A stretch of DNA of 64,000 nt from Galerina marginata. Taxonomy: Eukaryota; Basidiomycota; Agaricomycetes; Agaricales; Galerinaceae. Numbering within the stretch: position 1 is the stretch's first letter; every line of letters starts with the position of its first letter. The translations under genes and the position numbers were made by a program. This document shows, one piece after another, positions 46,305 through 58,717 of the stretch. The DNA lies in NCBI GenBank assembly GCA_023014335.1, contig JAECYW010000007.1, positions 1,116,001 to 1,180,000 on the forward strand. Reading direction: 5' to 3'. The notes under the pieces were generated by a model that saw only the letters and a list, made by a program, of their open reading frames with translations, was not told the DNA's origin and ran no database searches.

Positions 46305-49300
46305 TTATAATGATTCTAGTGTTGTGTGCAATTTTTCCAATGCTGCATCTGTGACTATACCAAAGCTATTGAGGCACTCTTGTATGAGATGCGGTGCTTT
46401 TCGCAACCTGGAAAGCAAAGTTTGAGCAAATACATATCACTACCACTACAACGAGAGATTGCTCTACTGACCTGTTTCTCCGGGCGCGATCTCGAACCTC
46501 TTCTTCCATGGCAGCGGACCGCTCCGTAGCGAGTGAAAGTATTTCTTCCGGAACTCTCGCCAAGCGGGCGCATTCGATACCGAAGGACTCTGAAGATTTA
46601 AATCCAGTCAATGACACACCTGCTAGCCAAAAAAAAAACCCTCGCACCTGTTGCCAGACCTGGGGTTAAACGATACAGAAACGTGATACTGCGAGTACCA
46701 TCTATTCGGGATTCTGCTTCATATCCCATATGTAAATTTTGGACATCATTGGGAAATTTTGTTTGCAGTTTCGTGGCCAGAAGTGGGTAATGCGTTATAA
46801 AAAGGGTCTTGCACTTGATTGATTGCACCAGGTATTGCAATGTCGCATCAGCAATTGCCATCTGGATAAGTGAAGGGTTTTAGTTGTGACGATAATGGAA
46901 AAAAGAACAGCTATGTACGCCATCAAAAGTTGAGGTCCCCCGCCCTAATTCATCCAGGATGACAAGACTCTTGCTAGTTGCCGTTTGTAAAATTTCGCTA
47001 GTTTCAGACATCTCGACCATAAAGGTTGAACGACCTCTAGCTAAATCATCCGAGGCTTCCAAGTTATCAGAAAGACGAATTCGAAATGTCGATAGAATGC
47101 TCCCTACCTCCCATCCTGGTGAGAATTGAATCCAGAAGTCCCATCTTAACGGACGTCGCTGGTACGTAGCTCCCAATCTGAGCCATAAGGGCAATGAGGG
47201 CGATCATCCTCACACATGAACTCTTCCTTAATCAACAAGGGTTAGATATAATGAAGGCTGAGGAGGGCATGGGATGCTAACCCCCCCATATTTGGACCGG
47301 TGATGATTTTGGCTCTTGAATCGCTGCCCCCAATGTCGATAGAATTGGGTATGTAAGGGTTTTCGTTAAAGACCTCAATCATGGGATGGCGACCGCCTAC
47401 AATCTCAAGGGTGTCATCATCAGTGAATTCGGGTCTAACGTAATTTTCTTGGAGGGCTACGTGCGCTAAACTTAGCAAGCAATCTGCAGTGGCGAGTTTG
47501 TTAACCGCATCCCGGAGGACTCCGTAGTACTTTTGAGAAATTTCTGTCAAAAAAGAGCGATAGGCAATGTTGGCCTCTGCCTTATACCTAACATTTCAGT
47601 ATAAGGTATCCGATGTGAACACTGACAGACCTCAAGAGTCTCGCGACGTTGGGAACGTTCTTCCAGTTTTTCTCGAACCGAAGGCGGTTGATATCGTGCG
47701 TAGTATTTCGTCCTAAATACATAACGTTAGACTTGCATCAAGTACCAAAAGATAGACTTACTTGGAATGAAGAATCCAGTTGTTCGGTATTGGTCTATTC
47801 TCCTTCAGTTTGACTTCAACCAAGCACTTGAAAGAGGGTTCGTTAACCACGTCCAAGGGTAGGAAACGGACCGACCTCATCAATCGCAACAGTTGTCCAT
47901 TCCAATGATGGCATTCGTAGTTGTTTCCGGACTAACATGACATCAAGACGTGAGCAATTATAACTATGAAATGGTATTACCAGCTTTCAATTCTTCTGTC
48001 AGTTCAAATTCAATTACCTGGAGTGACTAAAAGACGTATTAGAATAACCAGTGAAAGTGAGCTTAATCACTTTCCACATACCATGGCGGAGTTGATGATT
48101 TCTGGATACCTTTCCTCGTCAGTCCACATGGAATCCTTCTTGCCCTCGGCGGCTTCCTTTAAGTTCACTATTTGCAAGAGTTCGCCTACGGGCTCTTGTA
48201 GCTTCGGTAAAGATGCAATTATTTCGTTCAGGATAGCAGAATTCAGGCCGACGTCCTCAGGCTTATTCACATTTGGAAAAGCAAGGGCAACTTTGTTGAA
48301 GGCTGGAAGGAGGATCGACATTTCTTTTGGTGTGCACTGGTGGCTTGTTAACCTAATCGAACCCTCTGCGAGAACTTAATTTACCTGTCCGTATTGTATT
48401 CGACATAAGCCTTTTGCAAGATCGGGAAGGCCTCTGAGTAGACCGCGAAGCGTTGACAACGTCTCTGACGGGCTCTCGATGATTTCTTCTACGGCGGAAA
48501 CACGGTCCTCTAAGACACTTCATATTCGATATCAGTCAACTGAGATGATGGGCACAAGAGGACACCCATACCGTTTGTCGACCAAGGGCCGTCCTACCCA
48601 GCTCCGAAGCAATCTGGCTCCAAATTTGGTCTTTGTTCGGTCCAACACCCACATCAGCGAACCACGCGATGTGTTGTCAGTTTCATTTCTATAAATCTCC
48701 AGGTTTGTTAATGTATTCGCTGCCAAAAGCATATGAGCCCGAGTGCAGAACTTTGTAAAGAATTGAGTTTCCAGAAAAGCGTCTGCGATGCCAAATGCAG
48801 ACAAATGTTTGATAGCATGAGCAAGGGCAATTACCACTTGATTGGGCAAATCCGTTACTGCAGCCATCAACTTTCCTGTGGAAAAAGTGGTATCAACTTT
48901 AAACCCATACCAGGAAGAAAATAGAATTACCTGATTTGAAGCTATCGGATGCAACCCCGAACTTCTGTTTGTCCGTATAAAATTCTGAGACCTTTGAAAA
49001 TGCATCTGTATAAGTCATAACCTTCCCAAATTGTTCTGTTCGAATCTGATGTCCATCACCCGAGATGCTGGAGTTTTGGTTCAATATTAAAAAACTATAC
49101 AGAATGTCCGTCCATGACTTACCCCGTAAAGTGGTACAACATTTTAGTCGTGGCTTCGGTCAAGTCATGCTTCGGGACCAGCAGTTCAGATGGCCGTGTG
49201 TGAACAAGCCGGGTCTAGGATATTCCGTTATATTAGGTTCCTGAATCTTATTCCGACACAAACCTCGAGTTCCAAACGCATGATTGTATCTAAAGAACAT

Positions 49301-50582
49301 TAAATTGGCAATAGTCTATTAAAACATGGGATATTTACCATCAAAACTGTCCCAGACAACGTCTCCGGTGCTTGGACATATGGTAACCATTCCGATAGAG
49401 ACATCAGCTTCTTTGCCCTCTTTCTTGACTTCTACAAGACACATAAAAGGAGGAGCAGTATATTTTTCTAGCTCATCGACAGAATTCAAGTCTTCAACAT
49501 AACTAGAGGCACTTTTAATAAGGCAAAAAAAAAAGATGCGAGGTACTTACGTGGCCGCGGTATATAGGTGAGTAAGTTTACGATCGAATGGTGCATTCCG
49601 GTTGTCGCCAATCTTCTTTAAAGCAGCGGTTTCAATTTGGTCAACTATGCCGACGCGGTAGCCCCGTGACAGTAATCTGTAAGACAATAAAATGAGTTAG
49701 AACACATTCAAAATTTCAAACTCACTTCTTGAGATGGACATCTCTTCGAGGAACCGGGATAGAGGCAACAAGGAAATTTCGATCCATATAAGCAACCATA
49801 CCCAGCTCCTTATCAGCTATCTAGTAGTAAGGATTCCATGTTAATGGCTTAAGAAAGAGTCAGTCTCTAATTGCTCACGCACCTTGGCATCATCACCAAA
49901 GAATTTATACTTATAACCAACTTCCACTAGTAAAACAGTTCCTAGATTTTCTTTTTTTAATCGCAGGACCTGTCGTGTAGATTAAATCGGCACTAAGCAC
50001 AACCTTGAGGGTGGTGCTTGCCTGATGCTCTAACGGAGTATATGGCTGCCCACTTGGACCCAGTTCGACCACTTTCTTGCTACGCTTAGCAGGTGGCGCA
50101 ATCTTAACCGTTGCTTTCCCTTTCCCTTTATCCTTGTTGGAAAACATCTCGCTCAACCTTTGAAAGCGGTCAGAATCGGATAAATGGTCGCTAACTTCGC
50201 CCTCGTCAACGTCCATAGCCTGATCTTCGTCCACGTCAGCCACTGTGGATTCCTTCTGTAGAAAACAACTATTGTCTTGTAATAGTTTTTTCTTAAAAGC
50301 CTCGTGGCGCTCTCTGTCAGCTGCGGTGCGCGGTTTGGATGGACCTGCCACCCTCGACTTTTCAGGAGAAAAGCGCCAACCGTCAGCAACAGCTGAACTA
50401 GCAGACTTGGAAGGACCAATATCCTCGAAGCCACTCAAACGGGCTTTCTTAAGAGGCGGCCCTCCATCTTCCCGGTCAATTGTCAGGTCAATTGGCGAGC
50501 TGTTTCGCTTCCCCGACTTTCGTGGTGGAGTGGATTTGAAAAAAGTAGAGATAGTGGACTGTGAAGGCGCAGAACGCGGCAT
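46305..50582 (-). CDS. MSH3: DNA mismatch repair protein MSH3
   Basis: MutS homolog that pairs with MSH2 (MutS-beta) to recognise insertion/deletion loops. Start at 50582 ([20 protein letters not shown]); QSTISTFF is a PCNA-binding PIP box. A basic disordered segment precedes the mismatch-binding domain ([13 protein letters not shown]). A clamp/lever region follows, then [13 protein letters not shown] (Walker A across an intron near 47280), [20 protein letters not shown] (Walker [13 protein letters not shown]) and [13 protein letters not shown]. The C-terminal exon [20 protein letters not shown] ends with the stop at 46305. The gene has many introns of about 50 bases. All ATPase motifs are intact. 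Confidence 0.93.
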
Positions 50583-50804
50583 TCCTACTTGAAGGTATAG
50601 ATTCCAATACACTTTCCAGAGTAGTATCAAGTTGGACGCGACGCGTAGGTGGCACTGGCAGTAGAATGAGTTATGGAGGAGAAGCTAGGTGGTCAAGCTT
50701 AATTTGGCACTGACGCTGACACTGAAGTAATACTGCGACACGTGATGGCGTGCCAGGTAAGTTTCTAAGTTTGACGTCGAAGGTCTTCCTCGTTTTCCAC
50801 TAAA
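50583..50804. promoter_or_regulatory. Divergent promoter, MSH3 / ATP12
   Basis: 222 bases between divergent start codons. It contains GACGCGACGCGTAGG-like GC-rich sequence at 50635-50650, which includes ACGCGT (the MluI cell-cycle box core). MBF-type regulation of MSH3 is a possibility only. Confidence 0.4.
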
Positions 50805-51928
50805 ATGCTCCTTGAACAACTTGGCCGGCATCTACCTTTGAGATTGGCTTGTCGTTCTTTAAAGAGGACAACGTTTAACCTCCAATGCTCCAATTCCCGG
50901 TGGCAATCAAGTGCAACAGCGGACGGGCTTCCTGTTACCGACACAAATCGTACTGTCGTTATTCCGGACAGAGGTGTTTGAAACTCATATGTCGACTCAG
51001 GTGCCGAGGTAACCCAAAAGAGGTTTTGGAAAGACGTCGGCATAGAACGTCGTGGTGACTTGCTGGCGGTAACGTTAGACAGGCGTGCTCTGAAGACTCC
51101 TAGTGGAAAAACGCTCCTCATACCAGTGGATAAAACATTGTCTGCGTCGCTCATTGCCGCGGAATGGGACCACCAAGAAATTCTATTGAAGCCGCACGCA
51201 TTGCCCATGGTACGATGATATTTGCACACACCAGAAAATCCTCCTTATTACCCGCGATGTAGACATCCATTGTTTCAAGAGCCGTTGACGCGATGGTCGA
51301 CGAGGAGACGCGAGCTGAAGTTCGGGATGCTTTGGTGAAATACATCCACACGGACACAGTTTGGTATGTCGTCTTTCCCTCCTATTCACGTTTTAGTAAT
51401 TGAAAAATGTAGCTTTTTTCATGATTATCCGGAACCCTTAGAGAAATTACAAAGTAAACACTGGACTCCTCTGCTGGACTGGGCCAGGGACACCTTCGAT
51501 GTTAAGATAGACGTGTCGAACTCCATCATGTCTGTGCGCCAGCCGGTAGAAACCCAAAATAAACTATTAGAGGTCATGAAATCCTTAGACCATTGGGAAA
51601 TGGCAGGTGAGCAAGATAAATTGACTTTGTGAATAAACTCGGAAACTCCAACAGCTTTGGAACGTGCGACTTACGCGTCGAAATCCCTCATTATTGCCTT
51701 GGCTCTTGTGAAGAAGCACATGTCTGTTGAAGATGCCGCTTTGGCTGCGACTGTGGAAGTTAATAGCCAGATCGAAAGGTGGGGCGAAGTAGAAGATAGT
51801 GCGTCTATTTCTACTCTATTTCTTTCTTCTTCCTTTGTTTACTAATTCATTTTATAGCTCATGATGTAGATTACCAGGACGTAAGGAGGCAGTTAGGAAG
51901 CGCTGCGTGTCTCATATCCACTGTATAA
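50805..51928 (+). CDS. ATP12: ATP12, mitochondrial F1-ATPase assembly chaperone
   Basis: Chaperone that protects the F1 alpha subunit during ATP synthase assembly. Start at 50805 (MLLEQLGRHLPLRLACRSLK), a basic Leu-rich presequence. A 51-base intron starting GTACTGTCG gives TNRAEVTQKRFWKDVGIERR. Then come LDRRALKTPSGKTLLIPVDK, AAEWDHQEILLKPHALPM, SIVSRAVDAMVDEETRAEVR, KYIHTDTVCFFHDYPEPLEK, HWTPLLDWARDTFDVKIDVS and ASKSLIIALALVKKHMSVED. The last exon reads HDVDYQDVRRQLGSAACLIS followed by TV, stop 51926-51928. Motifs and length (about 290 residues) match the ATP12 family. Confidence 0.92.
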
Positions 51929-52953
51929 TTTCATACCAATACGCTTCGACTGGTATCGACTACACAAAAGAGAACTCAGGTGTGACTCAAGACACGTCCT
52001 CGACCATCTTCAATACCGCAGTGTACCATTTTGGACCGTAATACTTCCACTACAACTGACTTCGGGACATACGTTCTCTACCCAACAACCAATTCCTACC
52101 AAAGAACAGCTTCACTCGGTGTACCGAATCACCTTAACCCCGGCCAGCATACTAAAAAAAAATGACATCTTGGCCTCGGTTTGGGTCGAAAGCTTGTTAC
52201 TGTAGGCTTGAAAGGACTCGGTGACTGCGAGTACCGAAATATAGCTGTTACTTGTGTGCATTCGTCTGGTCTTCTTTTGTATCAACATTTCCAGGTCTCC
52301 CAAGGACGCATCTCAAGTCTGTCACCATTAATTCCTGTAAGCATACAATTGCTATTCTGCGCCTCTTGTCGCTAAAGTTGTGTTATTTGAATAGGCTCAG
52401 GCTGGACATTGTTTGACTACCTTCGATATCAGTTCAAAAATTAGCAACATATGTTTCTTCCATCGCAGGTCATGCGAGCAACGTTGAAAACCCCCCATGA
52501 ACCATGGGGTTGGGTGATACTCTCAAATGTGTATGCTGCGAGGATCGCGCACAACAAAGTAGACTTACCAAGGGGTAATCAGACAGCAAGATATACTATA
52601 TTGATAATATTTCTGGCCCTATAGGAAAGCGCGGAACGGCGGTCTGGCAAGGGCTTTCCTGCCCTTTCTTGATCCGGTAACCGATCGATGCTGGTGCCGT
52701 CACTGGCATGGCGGGGAAATAACATGTGACACTTTGCGGATCCAACATCCACCAATACGCTGTTTCCCTCTCGTTGTCGGCTTAGGTGGGGTTTTGGATC
52801 AGTATCGTGATTCATGAATCGCCGGATATGAGCGGAATCATGCCTTCCCTGGGACCGAGACGTATATAAGATTGAACCCTGGACATCTAACATTATCTTG
52901 CCCCAAGTGTCACCCGTATACGAAAGGCACTACTAGCCTCCAACTTGAAGTAA
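51929..52953. other. Intergenic region, no gene recognised
   Basis: About 1 kb with only short ORFs. TATATAA at 52863-52869, about 90 bases before the next ATG, is a plausible core promoter. Confidence 0.5.
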
Positions 52954-53352
52954 ATGGCTTCCTCACCCCTTCTCGAATCCTTCGACCCATTCGCAACGCA
53001 CCCTTTTACAAACGGTTCTGGTGTTACCCCTCAGCCACCGTCACCCTCAGTGTACCCAGTCCCCATTCCATCAACGAACACATACAGGAGATATTACTTG
53101 GAAGCTCTCTCTCAATATCCTCAACTCTCTACCTCCGCGTCTTCCATTACAAGCACGAGGTCGACAGAAGGCTCGCCGCCTCGACTGCACTCACCTCGAC
53201 CACAGCGATGTAGCCCTGCTTCACCAAAAACAACTTCCGCCTCTCCTCAACAAATATTCGTTCCTTGTCGAAAACATACGTCGTCGCCGGACTTGGTGTT
53301 GAAGAAAAGGCTGCCAACGAGCAATATTGACGCAACTCAACGTCCAAGATAA
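52954..53352 (+). CDS. Small disordered protein, unknown function
   Basis: Single exon of 132 codons from ATG 52954 (MASSPLLESFDPFATHPFTN). Contains TYRRYYLEALSQYPQLSTSA and a C terminus FVPCRKHTSSPDLVLKKRLP. Ser/Pro-rich and predicted disordered. The composition and TATA box 90 bases upstream support a real gene. It resembles short basidiomycete proteins of unknown role, and a spliced 3' extension is possible. Confidence 0.5.
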   Translation: MASSPLLESFDPFATHPFTNGSGVTPQPPSPSVYPVPIPSTNTYRRYYLEALSQYPQLSTSASSITSTRSTEGSPPRLHSPRPQRCSPASPKTTSASPQQIFVPCRKHTSSPDLVLKKRLPTSNIDATQRPR

Positions 53353-55537
53353 AAGACAGATACCCCGAGACTCCATATACCCACCTGTACAGTGTAAGCT
53401 ATGTTCCTCCCTAACCTGCTCCGCAAATGCTCACTATGACACAACAATCGTCATATTCACAGGACGACTCTAATTTTACTCGACGACCCCACACATACGT
53501 AGTCAGACTTTGTCTTGGCTTTGGATAGTACATATCGAGCGTGGAATCCCATATCTTCTTGGGAATGCATATTGTTACCTCTTCATAAGGGTACCCAGGA
53601 GACAAATAGCATCAGCTTCTTTTTGTTTGCTTGTTGATTTGTTCTAATCCGACCTACATCGAAAGTGCTTCATGCTTCATTCAAAATTCTACGCTGTTGT
53701 TCCTAGACTTCCGGTGGAGAACTTTCGATTGTTAACGTTGAGATGATTATCTCAAGGCCTCGACATTGCCGACTTTTCATCGAATGTCACTACCCATGCA
53801 GCTTCCCGCGAACCTAAGTAATATCCTGATTAGGCTATTAAAGAAGCGCCCAAGTACGGCTCAAAGGCTTACTACCTTCCACCAGATCTTGGTCATTGCA
53901 GCAAGGCTGAAAGCTGGAGCTGATTGTAATTTTTTCACGATCCTATAACGGGCCCAATGAAATCTGTAGGGCAATAACGCCTATGGTTATCAACGGCCAA
54001 GATAATCTTTCCGTGGGCCAGGCACCTCCTGAAAGACTTCATTCTATAATCCTGGGTAGAATTGAACGACCATTACAATTTACTATGTACTACCCTATAG
54101 TACTGCCAACCGGCGTGTCTGATGGTACATGGTTGAGCATAGGCTATATGCTAAGTACTTCGTCCAAGTAGATAAATCACAATACAGATTTATGTCGTGG
54201 TCTGAAATAGGTTCTGAGAGCTTGGGAAGAAACTGTTACTACAAGGCGAAACGAACTACCTTCGTTGCGTTCGGCACTCCCAATTTTCCCAGCAGAAGTT
54301 GACCCAACCAGTGTGTAGGTGACGTTCGTTGGCCAATGCCCATGTCCAGGAGTGAAGTTTTTCAGGCAACTATTAGGTGTAGTAGATCCTCTCTGAATGG
54401 GCGCACGTATTCTGTTAACTGGCATATTTTGAATTTATCACCACCGTTGTGGGTGGTGCACCCAGACCCCACAGACTGATAAAAAGGCAGCTACCGTGAC
54501 GTTTGTGCATCAACTAGCGCGGCGTTGGACCCACGATCAACGCGATGCCTGATGATGTTGTCGTCGAGTCCGAGTGTCCTCCCATGCAAGTAAATATGAG
54601 CTAGTCGCCAAGTCAAAAAGAGACTCTACGCTGCATATTCTTTCAGAGTAGTTTACTCGGTGAAAGCTTCAGAGCCAACACGGGCCTATGATTCCAAGGT
54701 ACTTCGGCACGGCGTGCTGAAGCAAATACTGCCTCCATAAACAGAAGCAAAGCTCAAGGTATATGTGGCGTCGACCATGTGCCTGTAGGGGTGCTAGTAA
54801 TTCCTGCTGGAGAGCTCAAATACTGTTAGAATTAGAATTAGAAACCCGGGCGGTGGGGAATCTTCAAGTTGGTCCTTTGCTCACGCGCACCGGACGACGG
54901 CCCGAGGAAAACTAAAATTAGCTCACCATTGTGACCAGTCGTTTTGAGTAACTTGCCAGAGTTGTTTTCTGCCCTTTGCTACTGCTCTCGATCAACGCAT
55001 GTTTTACTCGACATCCTGAAGACACTATGCTACATCAGCATTTACTGTCTGGAGGACCTTCAATCGCACCACGCGACCCAGAACCGCGCTGTGATTCTGC
55101 AATTCAATAATTAAAAGCTCCAACTAACGTGGTTACAACTCATGATCTGGAAACGACTCGGACTTGGAACGAAACATGGAACCTGGAAGAGGCAGCATGC
55201 GAGAAGGAAGCGCCCGGTGCTCGGTCCGTTACAATGGCTAGCTTTTAGGCAAACGAGGAAACTGACAGCATATTCGAAGACCAAAAGTGCGTCCCATGCT
55301 TTCAGCAGCCTCGGTACGAGGTCTTTCTTAAAACTGGGAATTATCAGGTCCGACTACCGAAAGTTCTCTTCCATATTTATATGTGTTCGCCATTGAATTC
55401 TATGTCAATCATATATCTTCCACGAGTAGAATATCCTAACATCCTCCGGCACTGTTTTTCGGGACATTTCCGAATGTGGCCTTAACGATGGGTATATAAA
55501 CACGTCGCTTTTGCTCGCTGGACCACAACCTGCGGCA
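53353..55537. other. Gene-poor region of 2.2 kb
   Basis: No gene recognised on either strand; ORFs are short and unconnected. A hairpin CACCACCGTTGTGGGTGGTG lies near 54441-54460. TATATAAA at 55493-55500 is the core promoter of the following GH79 gene. The stretch may contain decayed insertions. Confidence 0.45.
55493..55500 (+). promoter_or_regulatory. TATA box of GH79 gene
   Basis: TATATAAA 38-45 bases upstream of the start codon. Confidence 0.6.
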
Positions 55538-57571
55538 ATGTTCAGTGTACGGCTTTCGCAACCGCTTATCCTTCTCTGTTTCCTTACCAGGGAGGTGCTA
55601 TGTCAAGTTACTGCCACTGTTGCAGTCGCTGCTCCTTCGGCGGCCCCGACAATAGCACCTGATCTGGTGTCACTATCCATTGAACTTGACCGTTGGACTG
55701 ACTGGTCCGGAACTACTTCACGAAATGCATTTACTTTCAATGCATTAAACAACTTGGGCCAAATTACGGGAGCACCTCCACGGCTCAGAATAGGTGGAGA
55801 CACCGAGGACCGCACCGACTGGAGTCCGACTATGAAAGCAAGTGTATTTTAAATTAGTGATCAAATATCTGGCTAACTCCACCCAAGTTTTCTACTGCTA
55901 CATTTGATCCCCCTACTGCCAACACCCCATACCCGGAAGGTTCAAATATTATTCTTGGTGATGAGTTTTACCAAACTGCTCAATTCCTCCCACCCAGTAA
56001 ACCCAGCTTAGTGATACACCTTTTCTGAACTGACCTTTTCGTTTGGCTGGTTAACAGACACTCACTTTACTTGGGGTGTGAACTTCAAAAATGGCAACAT
56101 GACTGACTTGTATCTCCAAGCGAAGTCGTTACTGAAGGCCTTTACATCTTCGGCTGTGACGAATGCCGGAATAATGCTCGATTATATCGAAATTGGCAAT
56201 GAAGTCGGTCTGGGCGACCCACCTAGGCACGTTTCTTCATTACAAGACTATATATCTAGGTGTGGTTCCTTAATATTTGAACTACAATATGTGCCACTAA
56301 CTTGTCGTTCTCAAGGTGGACCTCTTACGCAACCAATATAACGGGCTCTTTTGGCATTCCGTCAACAACGTCGCACACGAAATTCTGGGCTGGTGCATTC
56401 GCTGGCACTATGTGGACCCCTCAGGACCTTTTTGCGAGTGGGGGTATTCTCGAGTCTCATGCCGGTTCCCTGGTCACTGCGTGAGCAATTTTTACCAGTC
56501 CCCGACCCATCCAATATTGATGCAGCATTTTAATTGCCTATTAGATACTCTCAACACAAGTACGAGGGTGGTTTCTGTTCCGGAGCTGCTGGTCTGCTGC
56601 AAAACCTGATGGACAAAAATCTCATTCGAAGTAATCTAACGGGTTTGATTGACGATGCTGCTGCTACCCGTGCAAAGGGGTTTGAGTACTACCTTGGCGA
56701 GACCAACAGTGACTCGTGCCATGTGCGATACCTATCTTCTTTCTTTCTTTTGAACTACCACTTAATGTCCCGTTTATCAGGGAATTCCCGGGGTCAGCAA
56801 CACAGCTGGAGCTGCTCTCTGGACACTGGACCACGCGTTACACGCGTACGCGATTTTTTTTGTTCCTTTCCGTGCAAAATGATCTAATTTTTCTTTTATG
56901 GTTTCAGTTCCCAAATTGGCATCACTCGTTTGTACTTCCATGAAGGCGTCGGCTTCAAATATAACCTGGTCAGTATTTCTGTACATCAAACTTCAATAAC
57001 GAACCGTCCAATTCAATCGTATTTTTGACAGATCCAACCCGTCACTCTGACTGTCTCTACAACAGACGGCACTCCCCTCCAGAAACCTCTTCCACCCCAC
57101 GTGCAACCCCAATACTACGGCGCAATTATTGCAGCTGAGGCCATCGGGAAAGGTACCACTCGCGCAGTTGAGCTGACCATCGACAATGAGCGAATCTCAG
57201 GATACGCCTTTTACTCTGGTAACAAGTTGGCGCGGATTGTCCTTATTAATTCACAAGCTTATCTCGCCACAACCACTGGTACCCGACCCAGTACCCTTGT
57301 CAAGCTCGCCTTTACTGGGAGTGGTGCACCGACCAAGATGGTAGTCAAGCGACTGGCCATTGCGTAAGTCCCTCGTTATTGTTGTTCGAAAGCTTCTACT
57401 TAACGGGGGAAAAAAAACAGCCATGCTGACGACACTTCTGGGTTGACCTGGGGTGGTCAGACTTACGAAACTGCCGACGCAAAAGTTAGCGGCACCCTCA
57501 AGACCACATCTGCAAATGTTGCAGACGGTGTGATGATTTCAGCGACAGAGGCAGTCTTGCTAACGTTCTAA
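55538..57571 (+). CDS. Glycoside hydrolase family 79 (beta-glucuronidase-like), secreted
   Basis: ATG at 55538, 38 bases after the TATA box, opens a signal peptide (MFSVRLSQPLILLCFLTREV, cleavage near LCQ). The (beta/alpha)8 domain includes APDLVSLSIELDRWTDWSGT, PPRLRIGGDTEDRTDW and WGVNFKNGN. The acid/base motif is YIEIGNEVG (Asn-Glu), and YYLGETNSD carries the likely nucleophile Glu. Then come GIPGVSNTAGAALWTLDHAL (across exons), GITRLYFHEGVGFKYN and a C-terminal beta domain, VELTIDNERISGYAFYSGNK and NSQAYLATTTGTRP, ending SATEAVLLTF at 57571. It acts on glucuronic-acid side groups of plant or arabinogalactan polysaccharides. About nine introns. The exact substrate is uncertain, as fungal GH79 includes 4-O-methyl-glucuronidases. 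Confidence 0.87.
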
Positions 57572-57710
57572 GCCTTCGGACACAAAGTACTTCCTAGTTA
57601 TGCATTTTGAGATGTGAAAAAATGACGAAACGGAAACCAACCTTTATTTATTTTGACATCTGATGTGAAAATCAACACATTTTTCATTCGGAAATGTCAG
57701 GATATACGTA

Positions 57711-57736
57711 CAGTCGTCTCTGCCTTAACCCATACC
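57711..57736 (+). repeat. Left terminal inverted repeat of the MITE
   Basis: 26 bases, identical to the reverse complement of 58261-58286. Confidence 0.9.
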
Positions 57737-58260
57737 TGAGATAAACCATACTCTCTTAAAGTCCATACTTTTTTGGGTCCACCAAGTTGGTTCGCAGGAA
57801 AATGCATGCCATAACCCATAACTCTGTGATAGTCCATAACCCATACCCCTCCCAGAGGAAAACCCATAGGTATGGGTGCTGTATTACCATAGACCCTGGG
57901 CTACATAGCTGAATAATTCAATTGTCCGAGCATGGATCAAGGTGGTGTGCCGCTTGTGGCTGCTCCGCCGCGCAAAACAAATCAATTCCTACAAATCAAC
58001 CCCTATCGTGGCCGCAAAATCTCCAAATCGCAGCAAGCAAGAATCGTGAGAACATCGAGATCAATGGGCGGATATACTCTCTCCTTCAAACAAGCGTTAA
58101 ATCTAATCAGTAGTCATAACTTCTAACTACTAACATATAGTCCGCATTTTTCTGATTTTTTTCGGGCATTTTTTATTATTTTTGTGATTTTTTGAACATT
58201 TCGCCTCACTCCCAAAGTACATACTCTCCAATACCCCATACCCTGAGCTGTCCACGGAGA

Positions 58261-58286
58261 GGTATGGGTTAAGGCAGAGACGACTG
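58261..58286 (-). repeat. Right terminal inverted repeat of the MITE
   Basis: 26 bases, identical in reverse complement to 57711-57736. Confidence 0.9.
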
Positions 58287-58717
58287 TATCTATTTAAGAG
58301 CAACATGTCCTTCGTTCGTTACAAAGCCCGCGGGCAATTTGCGGGCAATTTACAAGCGGGCTCGTCGTTCAATATTTCTGATAAGGCAATAACGGTCAAG
58401 ATTTGATAACGAATCAGCAAGACGACTAGTCAAATCTTTCTCCTCAACGCGCTTGAAGAGCCTTCCCCCATCATTGGGTTGGAACAACCTAGGCAAGCGT
58501 AAGAATGGATGGGAAATTTGACGTTAAGGCTGAACCTGAATGTTGAGTGACGTCATTGGGGAAAGTTGTCTATTTATAGGACTCATCCATTGACATCCAA
58601 GCGTCAACGCCAAGCCCTTGTTAATGACATTAATGACGATGCAACTCCAAATGCCGTTGCTATATAATGTGCTGTACCCACCATTGCATGAGCTAGCATC
58701 CACCCCCTTCAGTTACT
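58287..58717. promoter_or_regulatory. Promoter region of second PAP2 gene
   Basis: Contains tandem GCGGGCAATTTGCGGGCAATTT (near 58330) and TATATAAT at 58661-58668, 50 bases before the ATG. No other gene seen. Confidence 0.5.

Larger units (their letters stand above)
57711..58286. mobile_element. 576-bp MITE with perfect 26-bp terminal inverted repeats and TA duplication
   Basis: Left end CAGTCGTCTCTGCCTTAACC (57711-57736) is perfectly inverted at the right end (58261-58286, ending in CGACTG). TA flanks both ends (57709-57710 and 58287-58288), the signature of Tc1/mariner or pogo-type insertion. The repeats continue less perfectly with repeated CCCATACC-type motifs (about 57780-57870 and 58235). 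Internally a 64-codon plus-strand ORF (57932-58126) has no recognised domain, so this is probably a non-autonomous unit. Perfect terminal identity suggests recent activity. It lies 139 bases beyond the GH79 stop. Confidence 0.85.

Noticed and set aside
50920..51000. A 27-base intron or frameshift in ATP12 near GACAGAGGTGTTTGA
   Set aside because: A 51-base intron starting at the upstream GTACTGTCG donor and ending at the same CAG restores the conserved TNRAEVTQKRFW reading, so no defect is needed.
50765..51389. Minus-strand ORFs (for example 50765-51229)
   Set aside because: They are shadows of ATP12 exons; the plus strand gives the family motifs with consensus introns.
54826..55130. Possible solo LTR beginning TGTTAGAATTAGAATTAG
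   Set aside because: No matching CA end, target duplication or second copy was seen.
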